Below are positions 9,653 to 22,760 of a stretch of DNA of 64,000 nt, one piece after another. The stretch is from the NCBI GenBank assembly GCA_032173965.1, contig CM063294.1, forward strand, positions 3,270,452 to 3,334,451, given 5' to 3'. The translations under genes and the position numbers were made by a program. Source of the DNA: Sitta carolinensis (lineage: Eukaryota; Chordata; Aves; Passeriformes; Sittidae). The notes beneath the pieces are model-generated. The model worked only from the letters and a program-made list of their open reading frames with translations. It was not told where the DNA came from and ran no database searches. The first letter of the stretch is position 1. Each line of letters starts with the position of its first letter.

Positions 9653-12600
9653 CCAGACCTGCTCCCATGAGCCTGGAATGCTCAGATGGTGCAAAGCAGC
9701 TGTGTTCTCCCATGGCCCTGCAGGGGAAAAATGGGATACTCCTCTACCCGGGTCTTCCCCTAGCTCTCAGCACCACACCACCCCTCACCTCCTTCGCTCT
9801 GCCCCAGGACTCCCTGCGCCCCAGCACACAGGGGACTGCTCTGCAATAGTCCTGACAATGCCAAAATAAATAAAGGTTGCAAAAGGATCATCTCTGGTGG
9901 TCCGGAAAAACCCCTGCCAGCCGATGGACTGAGAGTCCCCCCGGTTGCAGGCACCATTCACTGTCAGAGGGGAGCAGGAGAGGAGCTTTGCTTCTCCTAA
10001 AAAATGACAAGCTGCAAATTCCAGCTGGCTCCCCTGTGTTTTTGCTGCATGGCTGGAAAGCCATCAGCTCCCGCCGACCTAAAAAGTCTCGTCTTCAAGA
10101 AAGAACTTCTGCTTTCCTTTAATTTTAAATAAATCACCCTCCTCCCAGAAAAGCAGCCGGTTGGTCAGCCGTGCACAGACACGGCGTAAAGGGAGAAGAA
10201 AGCAGCAAAGCTGAAGCCGAGCTGCTCCCGGGCTCCGGAAACAAAAGGAGAAAATCAAAATTCGCCTTTTTTCTAATCCCTGGGCGCTGGGTGGGCACTG
10301 GGGGCGGTGGCTTTGTCCGCCCGCAGCAGACGGAGGACGAGGACGGAAGGGACCCCGGCGTCTTTTCAGCCTGCAGAAAGGCTGCAATTGTCCCCTCCGC
10401 CGCGGTTTTGTCCCCACTTCCTCCCCCTCCCCGCGTGGCCGCCCGCCCAGCATGGCCCCCACCTCCTCCCCACCACCATCACTCCCTGCTGATGGATGGA
10501 CAGACAGACACATGGACAGGCTCAGCCGTGCCATGGACCGACCAAAGTAGGGCGCCCACCACCAGCATGTGCCCCTCTCGAAGGCATCTCAGGAAAGATG
10601 TAGGTCAAGGGAGGCTGCAACCAGAGACACCTTCCCCTTGCAGCTCCAAAGAGCGGCTGGGAGGTGGTCCCTGTGCTCCTCAGCTGCCCTGGCCAACAGT
10701 GGACAGGACCTTGAGATGGCCAGGAGCACGGGACCACAGGTGGTGGAAGGGATGCATGGGGAGACAAGACACCTGGAGGCATGCCGGTGTCTGAAACACA
10801 TCCTGAGATGAGACACCCTGTGGGTAGGACAGCATCACAGCCCTGCAGCCCTGTCACAAGGCAGAAGGTCCAGCAGCAGCCCAGGTCAAAGGCTCAGGAG
10901 AACAAGCCCCACCAGAACAAGGTTCACAGCAGCTCCGACCCTGGCACCACAAGAGCTGACTCAGCTACCAGGTGCCCATTTCCACAGCACAGTGGAACCT
11001 GCTGTTCCCTCCACCAGGTGACACGGGGCAGCTGAAACAGGCGGTGATGTCTTATCACAGCCTCACCAGCCAGATGTCCAGCAGCGGGTGAACCAGGAGA
11101 GAAATCAATCCATGATCTCCCGAGGCTGATTATCCCTACAGGACACCCATCCATGGTGCCTGATAACCAGGTGCCTGAGGCAAAGACAAGCCTGGTATTT
11201 GCAAGCCATCACCTCTGTCAACCCAACAGCCCCCAGGCTCTGCTCTCCACATTCATCCTCCCAGAAACTGGTCGAGCCAGAAGATCCACTCCTGGATGTA
11301 CCATGGAAGTTACCATCACCCACCACCTTTTCTCCAGACATCAAGAGAGGATGCCCAGGCCTGGGGGAGGTTTGGGCAGGGCTGTAAATGCTCAGGCTCA
11401 CTCTGGGTGGGTTAAAGAGACAGAGGTATGATGGGTTGAGGTATGACAGGTTGCCATATGGGCAACTCACATGGACATAGTTCATCTCTTGTGCTCCAGA
11501 ATATCCTTTGAAGGGCCAGTGATGGTTGCCACTCCGCTTGTCTCTGCTGCCGAGGTGGCACTGAGGGATGTTAAGAAGCCAACTCCTGAATTAAAAAGGC
11601 CATGGAAGATTAAATCCAGCATCTGGAGTTTGCCCTGGAAGCAGATGGTGAATCATCATGGTGCACAGAGTGGCTTTCACCCGTCTCTTTCTTGCAGGCA
11701 GCCGCTCAGCCCCGCTGATGTGCCCCAGGAGCAACTCTGGGCACATACAAGGGTGGGCCAGGGTGTGTCCTGCCAGGTAATCCTCAGGGACAGTGTGGTC
11801 AGGCCATGCTGCATCCTGCTGAGCCGGCAGGAGATGATGCCACCTCCCCAGGTGGGCTCTCTCCACCAGGGATCCAGCAAGGGCACATTTTTCCCACTGG
11901 TGCTGGCTTTTCCCACATAGCCCCATGGCTGCTGCAGGCTTCCCAATCTGCCAGCACAGCCACACCCAGATGCCTGACTCAGGTGACACCCCAGAGCCTA
12001 TCACCAATGTGCCCTGGATTTCCAAGGAGCTTATCATCGTGGAGAGGACAAGCAAGTGCCCAGGGATACCAGTGCCTCCGTGCACATCCTTGAACCTCTC
12101 TCCCTGTGGCCCCGGCACAGCTGGATCCAGCACCGCAGGGACCGACCAGCGCCCGGGGCTGCCCCAGCTGGGAAATGTGGCTGCGTCCTGCCTCCGCGGG
12201 GTGGTGGTTACGGATTAAGGAGTCTTAAATGTCAGACGACCAGGCGCTCCCTAGAAATCCACTTATCTCCGCTGCCACTCGGAGCGGCCAGAGCCGGGCG
12301 GCTATGGAGATAACGCGATTTGAAGCGTCCACCCGAGCATTGCAGGGCTGCGGGTGCCCTGCGGACAACGCCAGGCACCTCCTCCCCTCCTCCACTCGCC
12401 CAGCTGCTGCCCAGAGAGCCGGGTGACGGCCACACTGCTCAGCCCGGGGGCTGCACCCACCTGCGTGGTCCCCCCCTTCCCCAATTCCGGGGGATGAGGG
12501 AGGCTTGGCAGCCTCGGTGCTCATCCATCCCCCCCTGTGCCAAAGCTGCACCAATTCGCTGCCCAAATCCTAAAACGACTGTAACTAAAACCTACCAGAT

Positions 12601-14552
12601 TGAGCCTGGGGAAGAGCCCCCCCCGCCTCTCCCCCCTCTCCAAATGGGATTGAACAGATCTGCTCTCGCACGAGCCCAGCTCGCAGCCAAGCAGCATCTG
12701 ACATTCACGCGCCGTGGCACGGCTCTGCCGCTCGCCCACTCCCCCCGGCTTGGCATCGCCCCGGAGATGCGCCATCAATCCCAGCCCAGCAGAACCCCCC
12801 CTCAGTCCTCTGCAAACCCCCTCAGACCTCCCTGGAGGGACTCTTTGGCCCAGCCAGTTCCCCACGTTCTGTCCACCAAGTGAGGTCCCCGAGGTGATGG
12901 AGGGCTGCGAGGTTCAGGGGTCCAGGCAGAATGACCCCAGGGCATCGGGGACAGGTGGGCAGGGGCAGGCGCTGCCCAGTGGCAGATGCCAACAACAACG
13001 GGCATCCCAGCAGGACCCCCGAAGAGCTGGGGGGCTGAAAGTGGCTTTGCCCTGGGGAGACCCACACGTGGCCTGCCCAGGCCAAGCTAAGATGTGTGAA
13101 TCACTCTGTTAACAGATGGGGCGATTACAGCGTCAATTACTCGGGGTCTGACCGACAACCAGGTCATGGAGAGACCCATCAGCGTGGGCAGAGTGAAGGC
13201 AAGTTAATTAAAAACAAGGGGAAAACTTGTAGGCACAGTCATGTGGGAATACTGGATGGCAAAGAGTCCCAAAGCCATCAGTGCCAACTCTGATGGTGTT
13301 CCAATCTCTATGTGCCACCTCCAAGTGCCACTTCTGATGGTGCCCAAACCCATCAGTGCCACCACAAAAGCCACCTCCAGCAGTGCCCAAATCCATCGGT
13401 GCCATCTCCAAGAACAGCTCCAGCCTGGAGAGGTCCTTGTGCACTCCCAGTTCTCTCAAAACCTCATCCCTCCACATCCCACCAGAGCACAAACCAAGAG
13501 GCTGCTCCAGATCCCAGGAAAGCTGGCACTGGGACGGGCTGGTGCCCCCATGCCAGCACCTGTGTCACTGTCACCCCCTGAGAGCACCGGGACCAGCTCA
13601 GTGCATTTGAGTTTGGCCATTAAAGGGTGGTGGGGACCTTACGGTGCTCAGTGATGAGATCCCAAGTGCCCACGATCCCTGCTCCTGAAGGCAACCGCTC
13701 TGGGAGAAGCACTTTTCCCAGCAGGAAGGCGACGGCCCCGTCGGAAAGCGGGCCCGCAGACGGCAGCTATTGACAGATGTCTAAGAGGACGGCAAATAAT
13801 CCCGTCTTCCTCTGGAGGATTCGGGTCGCCCTCGCCCTCACCGGGGGTTTATCCATTGTCTGGATCTGCCGGCGGTTGTTATTTTTGGTCAGCACCGCGT
13901 TTTGCTTGGCCTCGCTGGCAGGAGGGAAATAGGAGGAAGAAGAGAAAGGGGAGGAAGGCTGCTTGGCCACGGCTTGGCAGGGGGAAGACCAGCTCAGCTT
14001 TGGGAGGGGGCAGTGAGGCACCCACAGCTCTCAGGGGGTCCGAGTTGGTCTCTTCCCAGCCCCACAGCCTTGCTGAGCACAGCCAAAACTCACCACAGTG
14101 ACAGGGCTGGCACCATCCCATCCCCACTGGTGCCCAGGGGAGCTGTTTCCAGTAAGCCCAGTGGGCCAGAGAGGCTTGAGAGGTTTTGGGGTACAGGTTT
14201 TGGCAGGCAGGCAGCAGTCAGGGTTCTCTCTGTCACCAAAACCCCAGTGCAGGGGAGTTCTGTGAGCGATGGGCAAATCCTGCCCGCAGACCCATACGTG
14301 TCTCAGGTCCATGCAGACAAGCCACAAAAATCTGGGTAGCTTCAGGAAGACAGATTCCCAACCTGCCCTGACCCCCTGGGCTGTGGACTCCCATCCCTCA
14401 CACCTCACCTCATTGCAGCATCCCTACAGCAGGCCAGCCCTGCTGGCAGGTCCTGTCCTCCCTGGTAGCTTGGAGCTCACCAGCATTGCAGGGTGCAGCT
14501 CAGCCAGCCCTGAGATCCTCACCTGGATCACTACAGAGACACTAGTGAGACA
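9653..14552. other. intronic DNA with candidate non-coding elements
   Basis: No coding exon recognised. Three AT-balanced blocks stand out: 10080-10300; 12195-12330, which holds two GATA-type sites ('cttatct' and 'gagataac'); and 13735-13915, which holds a MEIS-like TGACAG in 'attgacagatgtc' and a SOX-like CCATTGT. Positions 13260-13430 are a degenerate tandem array on 'cagtgccaactctgatgg'-type units. The rest is ordinary GC-rich DNA with spurious frames. Confidence 0.45.
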
Positions 14553-14733
14553 CTGGGACAGGTCACCCAGAGCAGCTGTAGCTGCCCCAGCTGTGGAAGT
14601 GTCCAAGACCAGGTTGGAATGGTTTGGAGAAACCTGGGATAGTGGAAGCTGTCTCTGCCCATGCAGGGAGTTGGAATGAGATGAGCTTTAAGGTCTCTTC
14701 CAACCCAAACCATTCCATGATTCTATGATTCTG
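14553..14733 (+). mobile_element. CR1 LINE fragment, 3' end with terminal octamer repeat
   Basis: A well-preserved plus-strand CR1 3' end: 'agcagctgtagctgccccag', 'ctttaaggtctcttcc', 'aacccaaaccattcc', ending in the tandem ATGATTCT motif that CR1 uses instead of a poly-A tail. Confidence 0.92.
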
Positions 14734-17113
14734 CCCCACTGAGACAGATACAAGGTAAGGCAGAGCTGGACTAAGAGCATGCAAGAGGATGTTCCTAGGG
14801 AGAAGACAGAGAAATGCCTCCAGACTTTGCTTCTCCCCATCTCCCCAGCAGTGATTCAGGGAGTATCCCCTCAAGACTGACTTGCCATCCTTTTCCATGT
14901 CTTTCCACCACCTCCCAGCTTGCCAGCAGAGCAGGAAGACAGGATAAAGATGCCTCCCTGCTCCGTGGGATCTCGCTCCTACAAGAGATGGAAGGCATGA
15001 GCACAAAACTGCCTCTCCCGAGCTTTCCCCACGCTCAGCACCACTTGTCATTCAAGCAAACCCCGTGGCCTTTAAGCTGCCAAGGTACCAGAGCTGCTCT
15101 GGAATCGGAGTTCGCTCGGCTCCTGCCCTGGAGCAAGGAATCTGAAACGCTGCCACTGGAAACGAAACAGAGCATCCGTCATTTTACTTGCCAGAAATAT
15201 ATCCAGCCCCCAAAAAAAGAAATACTGCCTGCAAAAGAGCCAGCAACAAAGCCCTCGATTCCACCGGTGAAGCAGAGCCCGGCATCGGGCATTTCCACTG
15301 GAATTCTAATTCTCTGCCCAGTTCAGAATCACCCAAAATAAAATGAGCAGCAGGGCCAGGTTATGGCCAGAGGGGCCAGGAGAAGGGCGCCAGGTCATAA
15401 TCAGAAGCTCTCACCTAGGATGCTACAAAGAAAATCCATGGGTTTGAAAGGAAAAGAGGCAGGTGGCAGAGGCAGGGCTGGAGGGGATGAAAGGTCCAAA
15501 GGAGCACAGCAAAGCCCAGGCAGCCCCGCCGCGGGGATGTCCAGGGGAACCCACCCTGCCCACGGCATCCTGCCCGCAATCCCCCCAGGCAGGCGGGTCG
15601 TCACCCCCAGCTATTCCCAGTCACATCCCAGGAAAAGCAGCAGCAGCACGTTCCCAGCCAGCCCAGCCCCCAGCCCAGGCACGCCAACCCAAATATCTGC
15701 GAGAGGCGCTCCCCTCCCTGGGAACTGGCGACTCGCCGCAGAGTTCACATGCCCCAGCAATGCCTGATTAAACTCCCAAACTCCAAGGGAATACCCCTGA
15801 GGCTGTCTGAAGATAAGCTAGGAGCTAGGCTGCTCGCAGGAAATGCAGGAACTGGGAAAGAGCAATCCCTTTTTTTTTCCCTTTTAGCTCCAGAATAATA
15901 GAGAGCAAACCCCTGTGCTCTCTAGCGCAGACACAAGCTGAGCTCGCTGCTGTGCGCCCCGAGAGCTTCCTGCTCCCCGGGACGTCACAGGGGACTGACC
16001 CCTGCTGCAAACCAGTCCTGCTGCAGGCGCTGGGGGTGGAACCAGAGAGCCCAGGACAACTCCAGGCAGCACAGGCCAGCAGGCTGGGAGGTGCTGAGCA
16101 AAAGGGCAGAGCTGGAGCCCTGGCAGAGGGGAGGGCACTGGGTGCCAACATCTCCAGGACTGGCATGCCTGGCAGGTGCTCCACTATTTTGGTTCACCTT
16201 AGGGAACCCCTCAGGCAATGGTTTCACTGGTTCTCAGGTCTCCTGCACCCCTCACTGTCTTTTTTCCCTTCCTTGAGCTTTTCCCTGTTGGTTTGCCATA
16301 GCACTAGACCCCAATCTCCCAAGCCATCCGCACACTCAAGGGCAGTCAAGGAAACCATGTTAATGCAGCACCCAGATGGGCAAATTGGAGCATCCTGGGA
16401 TCAAGAGGAAGATGATGCTCCTCCCTTCTGCACCTGCTGGATCCCAGGGAGCAACCAGAATCTCATCCTCAGGAGAGCAGGACACAGGGAGCATTGTGCC
16501 ACCTCTTGGGGCCAGGGAGCCCCAAGGGTGCCCTGTCCTGGCTGGTGGTGGGGACACTGCAACCCTGGCATCAGTGGTGACAAAATGTCCCCAGACACAA
16601 GATCTGCCTTCAAGCAGAACCATGGCTGGGGAGACCTGCACCCAACACACAGTGAGCTCTCGGGTGAGCAAACATACCTGAGGCCAGAGGACACCTGTGG
16701 ACTGACCCAAGTCAAGCTCTCCTTCAGACATTCCTCTGGGATTTCTTTCTTGGTTCCTAACCTTCTTGAAGAATCAGCCCGAAATGAAAGGCACCTTAAT
16801 TCCCCATACATGGCAATAGAGGATAGAAAAACAGCACTGCTGGGCAACCTGCTGGCAAGAGTTAGGAGGAAAACTGTTCCTGGAAAACTGTTCCCAAAAA
16901 GCTGTCGGGCCCATGTTGAGGTGGCAGGGCAGGGAGGTGTTGTACCAAGGCTCAGCTTCTGTATTTGATTGGATACCAGTCTGACTGCTATGGAACACTC
17001 AGATTGTCCCCTGGGGGTCCTACACAGCCATGACACCCCACTGTGGCCTTCCCATGCAGGAAGGGGGTATGGAAGATCGTGGTAGAGACTTCTCACCATG
17101 GCCTGCTGTAACA
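14734..17113. other. non-coding DNA, no gene seen
   Basis: No recognisable exon. Positions 15085-15330 are AT-balanced ('cattttacttgccagaaata', 'ggaattctaattctctgc') and could be a non-coding element. An open frame of about 340 codons at 15952-16968 has no domain and is contradicted by another long frame on the opposite strand. Confidence 0.45.
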
Positions 17114-17345
17114 GGAGGGTTTTAAACTGACAGAGGGCAGGGGTAGATAAAATATTAGAGGGAAATTCCCTGTGAAGGTAGCACAGGTTGTCCAGAGCAG
17201 CTGTGGCTGCCCCATCCCTGGAAGTGCTCAAGGCCAGGTTGGACAGGGCTTGGAGAAACCTGGGATAGTGGAAGGTGTCCCTGCCTGTGGCAGGGGGAGG
17301 AACAAGATAGTGTCTTCCAACCCAAAGCATTTTCTGATTCTATGG
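17114..17345 (+). mobile_element. CR1 LINE fragment, 3' end
   Basis: Begins near 'gttttaaactgacagaggg', then 'gtccagagcagctgtggctg', 'tccctggaagtgctcaaggc', and ends at 'tttctgattctatgg'. Plus orientation. Confidence 0.9.
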
Positions 17346-19314
17346 CAACTTTTAAAAAGCAAAAGTGAGGTGGGAGAAGCTGGCAGATCTTAAAGAACCA
17401 ACTCCAGGACATTTGGAAAGCAGAGCTGGAGTCCTGGGAAGGAGGAAGTGGTCACCATCACTACAGCATGAGTCAGGATGGGAGGACCCTCAGCTGGAAG
17501 AGCTGCAGGACTCACAGTAAGAAACAGAGAGGTTCACTCTATGACCTCGAGGAGAGCAACCATGGAAAAACCCATCTACAAGCTGTCAGAACACAGAGGA
17601 AGATAGGGAAGGGCCACAAGACCAAGCCTGGGGACACTGAAGCATGGAGGAAATGCTACTTGGTGGGAGCTGGAAAGGGCTTATCACACTGGAGACATGC
17701 TCTGACGAGCTGACTGCAGGGTGTCAGTCTCTGCCTGGGCTCACTGCTCCTTCCTGGCCCCAAGCTCTGAGGGGCTACACTAAAACCAGAGCTAGATGCC
17801 AATGCTTCTGCCTTCCCTCACTTCCCAAGTGACAGGCTGGAATGACAAGGAGCAAGCTGGAGGTAGCTGGTGTCTGCCACGTGTTGGTCCAGCCCTTCTC
17901 CAGCAAGCCCAGGGTGGGTTCAGGACTCCCAGCCTGCTGCCAGGACCTGCCTGCCAGACTGGTGACTCCCCTGCAAGAAAACCATCTCCCCTCACCAGGG
18001 GAGGGTTTGATCCCTTCTGAGACCCAGCACCCCTATCCCCATATCTGGATGGGTCTTCCCACAGCACAGGTGAGTTCCCAGCAGGGGAGGGAAGATCCAG
18101 AGCACAGGACTCACAAACAACTGGGTTCCCACTGCCTGCTCTCAGCTTCCATGATGAACTTGTTGCTTCCCCAGCCTCCTGCATCCCATCCTCCCCCCTC
18201 TTCCCCATGCCAGAGGGTCCTGCACCTTGTCCTCAGTGGCATGATCCACGGAGGATGAACCCAAGCAAGGCTGGGGGATGAGCAGGGGCTGTGGGATGCA
18301 CTGGGAGCACCCACAGAATCCATCCCCCAGCAAGGTGGAGCACCAGCAGATAGGGACTTGGTGGTGGTGGATTTGACAAAAAGAAACCTATCCTTGTGTC
18401 TGCAGTGAACCAATGGAATTTTAGGGACTGTCCACAACATCTCCCTCAATGTTCTGATGAAGCTGTTGTCATGCCATGAGCTGCACAAAGACCTGTCTGA
18501 GGGGGGAGAAGAGGGTTTTCTTACTACCATAGCTCCTGACACTTTTGCCATAAGGCACATTAAGGTTAAGGTAGAAAAATTCCCAAGCAACTCCTGACCA
18601 GGTTCCCCTGGACCAGTGTGGCTTCCCCATCCCCATCCCAGATGGACCTACCTGCACTCCCTGTACTTTTCTCCTGCACACTGTGATGCTGAACGACAGC
18701 ACCTGGAGGGGGAACATCCTCCTCTGAGGATTTTTCAGACAAAAAATCTAATTTTTCACCCTGATGATGCATTTTAACAAAGCAAGGAAGCCAAATCCCG
18801 GCGCCAGGGCTACAGCCCTCACTATCCCGGGGGAAGCAGCCAGCACCCACGCTGGGGATTCAGGATGGGTGTCTCCAGAGGATGGCCACGGGCGTCCTCG
18901 CGTCCCCGCAGCAGCACCCCCGCACCAGCTCAAGGGGTTTAAGCTGAAGCAGTGCAAGTCCCTGCTGCAGCCCCCCGAGGTGTAAGGCTCCCTGAGCTCT
19001 TAATGGGCTTACGGAGCCGCTGGGACCGGAGCGGCTCCCCCAGCGCAGCGCCCGGGGACTTTACCGGCAGCTCGGGCTGGCAGCCCCGCCCGCCGTGCCC
19101 CGGGGGCACCGAGCGCTCAGCCTGCTCCCTCCGCATCCCAAACCCCACACGCCTCCTTAAGGATGTGCCCCCACAGCCCTACAGCAGGTCCACTCCCCCC
19201 AGGCCATGCCACCAGCCTGGTACCCACACCTCCCTGCCTGCCCCTGCAGCCCGGGCCCCACGAGTGCACCCTGCTCTGGCTCCCACTCCACTCCTCACCC
19301 TGTCATGATTGTGC
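17346..19314. other. non-coding DNA with a short CpG-rich patch
   Basis: No coding exon recognised. Positions 19000-19120 are locally CpG-rich. Overlapping open frames on both strands lack domains. Confidence 0.45.
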
Positions 19315-19765
19315 ACCCCACACCTCGCCCTGCACCTGCACCCCACACCTCGCCCTAAACCTGCACCCCACACCTCACCCTGCACCCCACACCTCGCCCT
19401 GCACCTGCACCCCACACCTCGCCCTAAACCTGCACCCCACACCTCACCCTGCACCCCACACCTCGCCCTGCACCTGCACCCCACACCTCGCCCTAAACCT
19501 GCACCCCACACCTCGCCCTGCACCCCACACCTCGCCCTGCACCTGCACCCCACACCTCGCCCTAAACCTGCACCCCACACCTCGCCCTGCACCCCACACC
19601 TCGCCCTGCACCCCACACCTCGCCCTGCACCTGCACCCCACACCTCGCCCTGCACCCCACACCTCGCCCTGCACCTGCACCCCACACCTCGCCCTAAACC
19701 TGCACCCCACACCTCGCCCTGCACCTGCACCCCACACCTCACCCTGCACCCCACACCTCGCCCCC
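19315..19765. repeat. minisatellite with 25/25/19-bp higher-order unit
   Basis: Built from three related units sharing CCCCACACCTCRCCCT: one ending GCACCTGCA (25 bp), one ending AAACCTGCA (25 bp) and one ending GCA (19 bp). In order they form a 69-bp composite that repeats several times and then degrades. Because 69 is 23 codons, frames stay open for hundreds of codons on both strands. Confidence 0.93.
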
Positions 19766-21099
19766 ATCATCACCCAGGGCCATGCTCAGACCATGCTGAG
19801 CAGCAGGACCAGGGGGGACTGTCACTGGGGCAGGGCCAGCTGCAGATCCCCCCTGCTCCGGGGGGTTCAGACCCCCTCAAATTCAGGCTGAGGGTGAGAG
19901 AAGCATGTGCCATGCAGCCTGGTAAGGCTGGAGGGGCCAGCCATCATCCCACGCCATCCCTAGGAAATCCTGTTTTTCTAGGTTTGGATCAAGCACAGTG
20001 GACTGGGAACTACAGCCAGCAGGAGTGGGGCAATCCAGGGAAAATCCTACTGGGAAGCAATAAAACCCCATTCAGTAAAAATCCATTCTCAAGCAGCACA
20101 AGTTTTGGGGAGGCAGCCCCTGGCTGGATGCATTCTCCCAGGGAAGGCTCTGTCCTTCTCCTCGTCTCGTTTTGGGGGTTTGGCCTTTGCACCTTTGGGT
20201 TTCTCCAGAGGGGAAATATTTTTGAAAAGCAAAAAAAATAAACCCCAAAACCTAAGAACGTTACTGAGCTCCTGTGAATTCCCTATCAGCTGCTGTACAC
20301 GCACATGGCACAGAAAAATCCTTAGCAAATTCCTGCTAAAAAATAATAAAAAAATCAGGAAAACCCACCAAAGGCTGAGCTTGCCGGACACAGCTCGCCA
20401 GGAGGGGCTGACAGAGCTGTTACGGTCTATTGGGCCAATAATCCACAAACTAAGACAGATTTATTGTACATGGCAGATCCTAACAGCTCCAAAGAAACCA
20501 TCACTGTCTCCTGGCGCTTAAAATTCACTTTCTTGGGGGGGAAAAAAAAGGGCCAAAATATGGCTTTATGAGATAAGATGCGTGGTTGGACCGTTCTGTG
20601 ACAGGAAGAAGCCTGTGCAAACACATACACGGCTCTTTTTTTCCTTGGTATATAAATATATAAAATATCTCCTCTTCTAAGGCAAGCACGACTGCATTAG
20701 CCGTCGGAGCGCTGTCCTTACCACCGGATTACCCGGCTTGGTTTCACCTCCCTTAGCAAGATGGATTTGCAGGGATGTTGTTTCTGCCTCGATATTACCG
20801 ATCAGAAACAGGGGGAGATAAAAAAATCAAGTTAATTAAAGATAAATTGAGCCCCTGCATCCACCTGGCTTGCTGGGATGGGTGAGTTTGGGGCCCTTTT
20901 CTCAGAAGGTGTAAGGATCTGAGCAGGGAGGTGCTGGAGAGGAGAGCAGGCTCTTCCCACTGGCGTTACAGTGATGACAAGCCTGGGATGGTTTGTTGTA
21001 TGATGATAATAAAAATAATAATATTAAAAAGGTCAGAGCTGGTACTCGCCCTGTTTCTGGCAGACAGGACCCCAGCCAGTGTAGAGCAGCAGGCCAAGA
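19766..21099. other. AT-rich non-coding block, candidate regulatory elements
   Basis: From about 20190 to 20900 the DNA is clearly more AT-rich than its surroundings and contains no exon. It includes TATTGG-G-CCAATA at 20428-20440, an inverted pair of CCAAT cores, and 'caagttaattaaagataaat' at about 20829. About 21000-21030 is an ATAATAA-rich simple stretch. Confidence 0.45.
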
Positions 21100-22760
21100 G
21101 CGGGATCAGCCCGATCCCATCGGTAATTGCGGCGTCTGTTCGAGTCTCCGCCGCGCTGGAAATCACGCTGGGCCCGGCTCAGAGCTCCCCGGCGGCTGAT
21201 CATATCGGGCGGGGATCAAAGAGGCTCAGCTTACGGCTTTAGCGCGCCGCTCGTCCCAGCCGGCGCTGCCGCCGAGGGGGGGCCGCGCTCCCGGGATGCT
21301 CCTGGGAAGCTCCCGGGATGTTCCTGGGAAGCTCCCGGGATGCTCGGAGGGTGCGTGGGAGCGAGCGTCCCTCGGCGGGGCCATGCCTGGGGGATGCTGA
21401 GCGGGACGGCCAGCCCGGAGCCCCCCCGGCATGGATGGTGGGTGTGCTGCGCCGTGTGACAGCTCCCACCAACCCCCGGCTGCACCCCAAAGCCATCAGG
21501 GTTACGGGGCGTGAGGGTAGGAATCTGGGGCTGGCAACCAGGAGAGAAGCTCTTGGAGACTCGGAGCGATGCCCACGGGCAGGGATGGGGGTTTGCATGG
21601 ATGCCCCAGCTGCAGACCCCTAAACCACGCCGGGGTGCGAGCAGTGGGATGCAGGACCAGACACGGGCAGCAGCTTCCAGCCGCAGGCGGAGCCGCGGAG
21701 CGGTGCCCGCGGGCAGGGACGGGTGCGGGGAGGGACTCTGCATGGATGCCCCGGCTCCAGCCCTCCGGCTGGCGGTGCAGCAACGGGAAGGGATGTGCCG
21801 GGACTGGCCGGGTGGCTCCAGGGAGGGAGTTGAACGAGTAATTAGAGCAGGAGGCTGTGAGTCAGCAAACGATGCGTAACCTCGGCGAGGCTGACAATGA
21901 GGCAAAAGATGGCAGTTTCGACCGAGAGCGCTGGCTGAAAGGGCACATTTAGATATGCAAAAAGCAACAACTCCTGACAATCCCAGGGCTGCGACCCGCT
22001 CGGCAACCCGTGCTGCTCCGGAGCCGCCGTCTGCCGCCGAGCTCTCGACGCCTTCCTCCGAAATCACTGTGAATAGAGACATGGGTGGGCGCAGACCCAA
22101 CCCCACGGAGGGAGGTAGTGGGGATCGCTCCCCAAAAAACAGCGGTCAGGAGAAAACACCCGGCAGCGTCTGCTCCAGCACCCCGTGCTGCCTGGAAAGT
22201 GGGATGGAACCGGACTGGGCAGCTGACCTTGCTCCGGGCGCCCCGGGAAAAAGCGCAGCCACGGAGCACTCCAGGACGGGTATTAAGGTTCGGCTTGGGA
22301 GCAAACCCCAGCTCCGGCCACAGGCTCGTCCCCCCCGTTTTGGGGGGTTGCACCAGGCCTGCAGGCAGGTACAGCCGCCCTCGGCGAGAAGAGTTTAATT
22401 AACCCCGGAAAGCGATCGTTAAACGGCCGGCTCGGGTAATCGATGCGGAAGGGGCAGCGTTGCTGCCGAGGGACCATCTGCTCCGGGGAGCCAGGGCGGC
22501 TCCTCGTCCCCCCCGGCACCCCGCGCCTGCCGGGAAGCGGCCGCGGGGCAGCTGCTCTGGGGGCTCGATCCCAAGCTGAACCCCGGCCAAGCCATCCCGG
22601 GGGGATGGGAGTTGCCCCTCGTCTCAACCCTCGCTTCCCGTAAAGCCCCGAGCCCCAGAGCCACGTGATTTCCGACACGACACGGCCCCCCCGGCACAAA
22701 GCCCACCGGAGGGTCCCTCCAGAGCGAGCCTCCCCCCGCCCCTGGCGGGATGTGGCTGAA
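21100..22760. promoter_or_regulatory. patchy CpG-rich region
   Basis: CpG-dense stretches at about 21100-21440 and 21980-22700 are separated by less dense DNA. It includes a short 22-bp direct repeat (21288-21345, GCTCCCGGGATG core), an imperfect duplication at about 21560 and 21697, and AT-rich islets such as 'gagtttaattaacccc' at 22390. No exon recognised. Possibly a regulatory CpG island within the CXXC5 5' intron. Confidence 0.4.

Noticed and set aside
19163..20241. His/Pro-rich repeat protein
   Set aside because: An artefact of the 69-bp composite minisatellite; no start, splice or conserved flank supports it.
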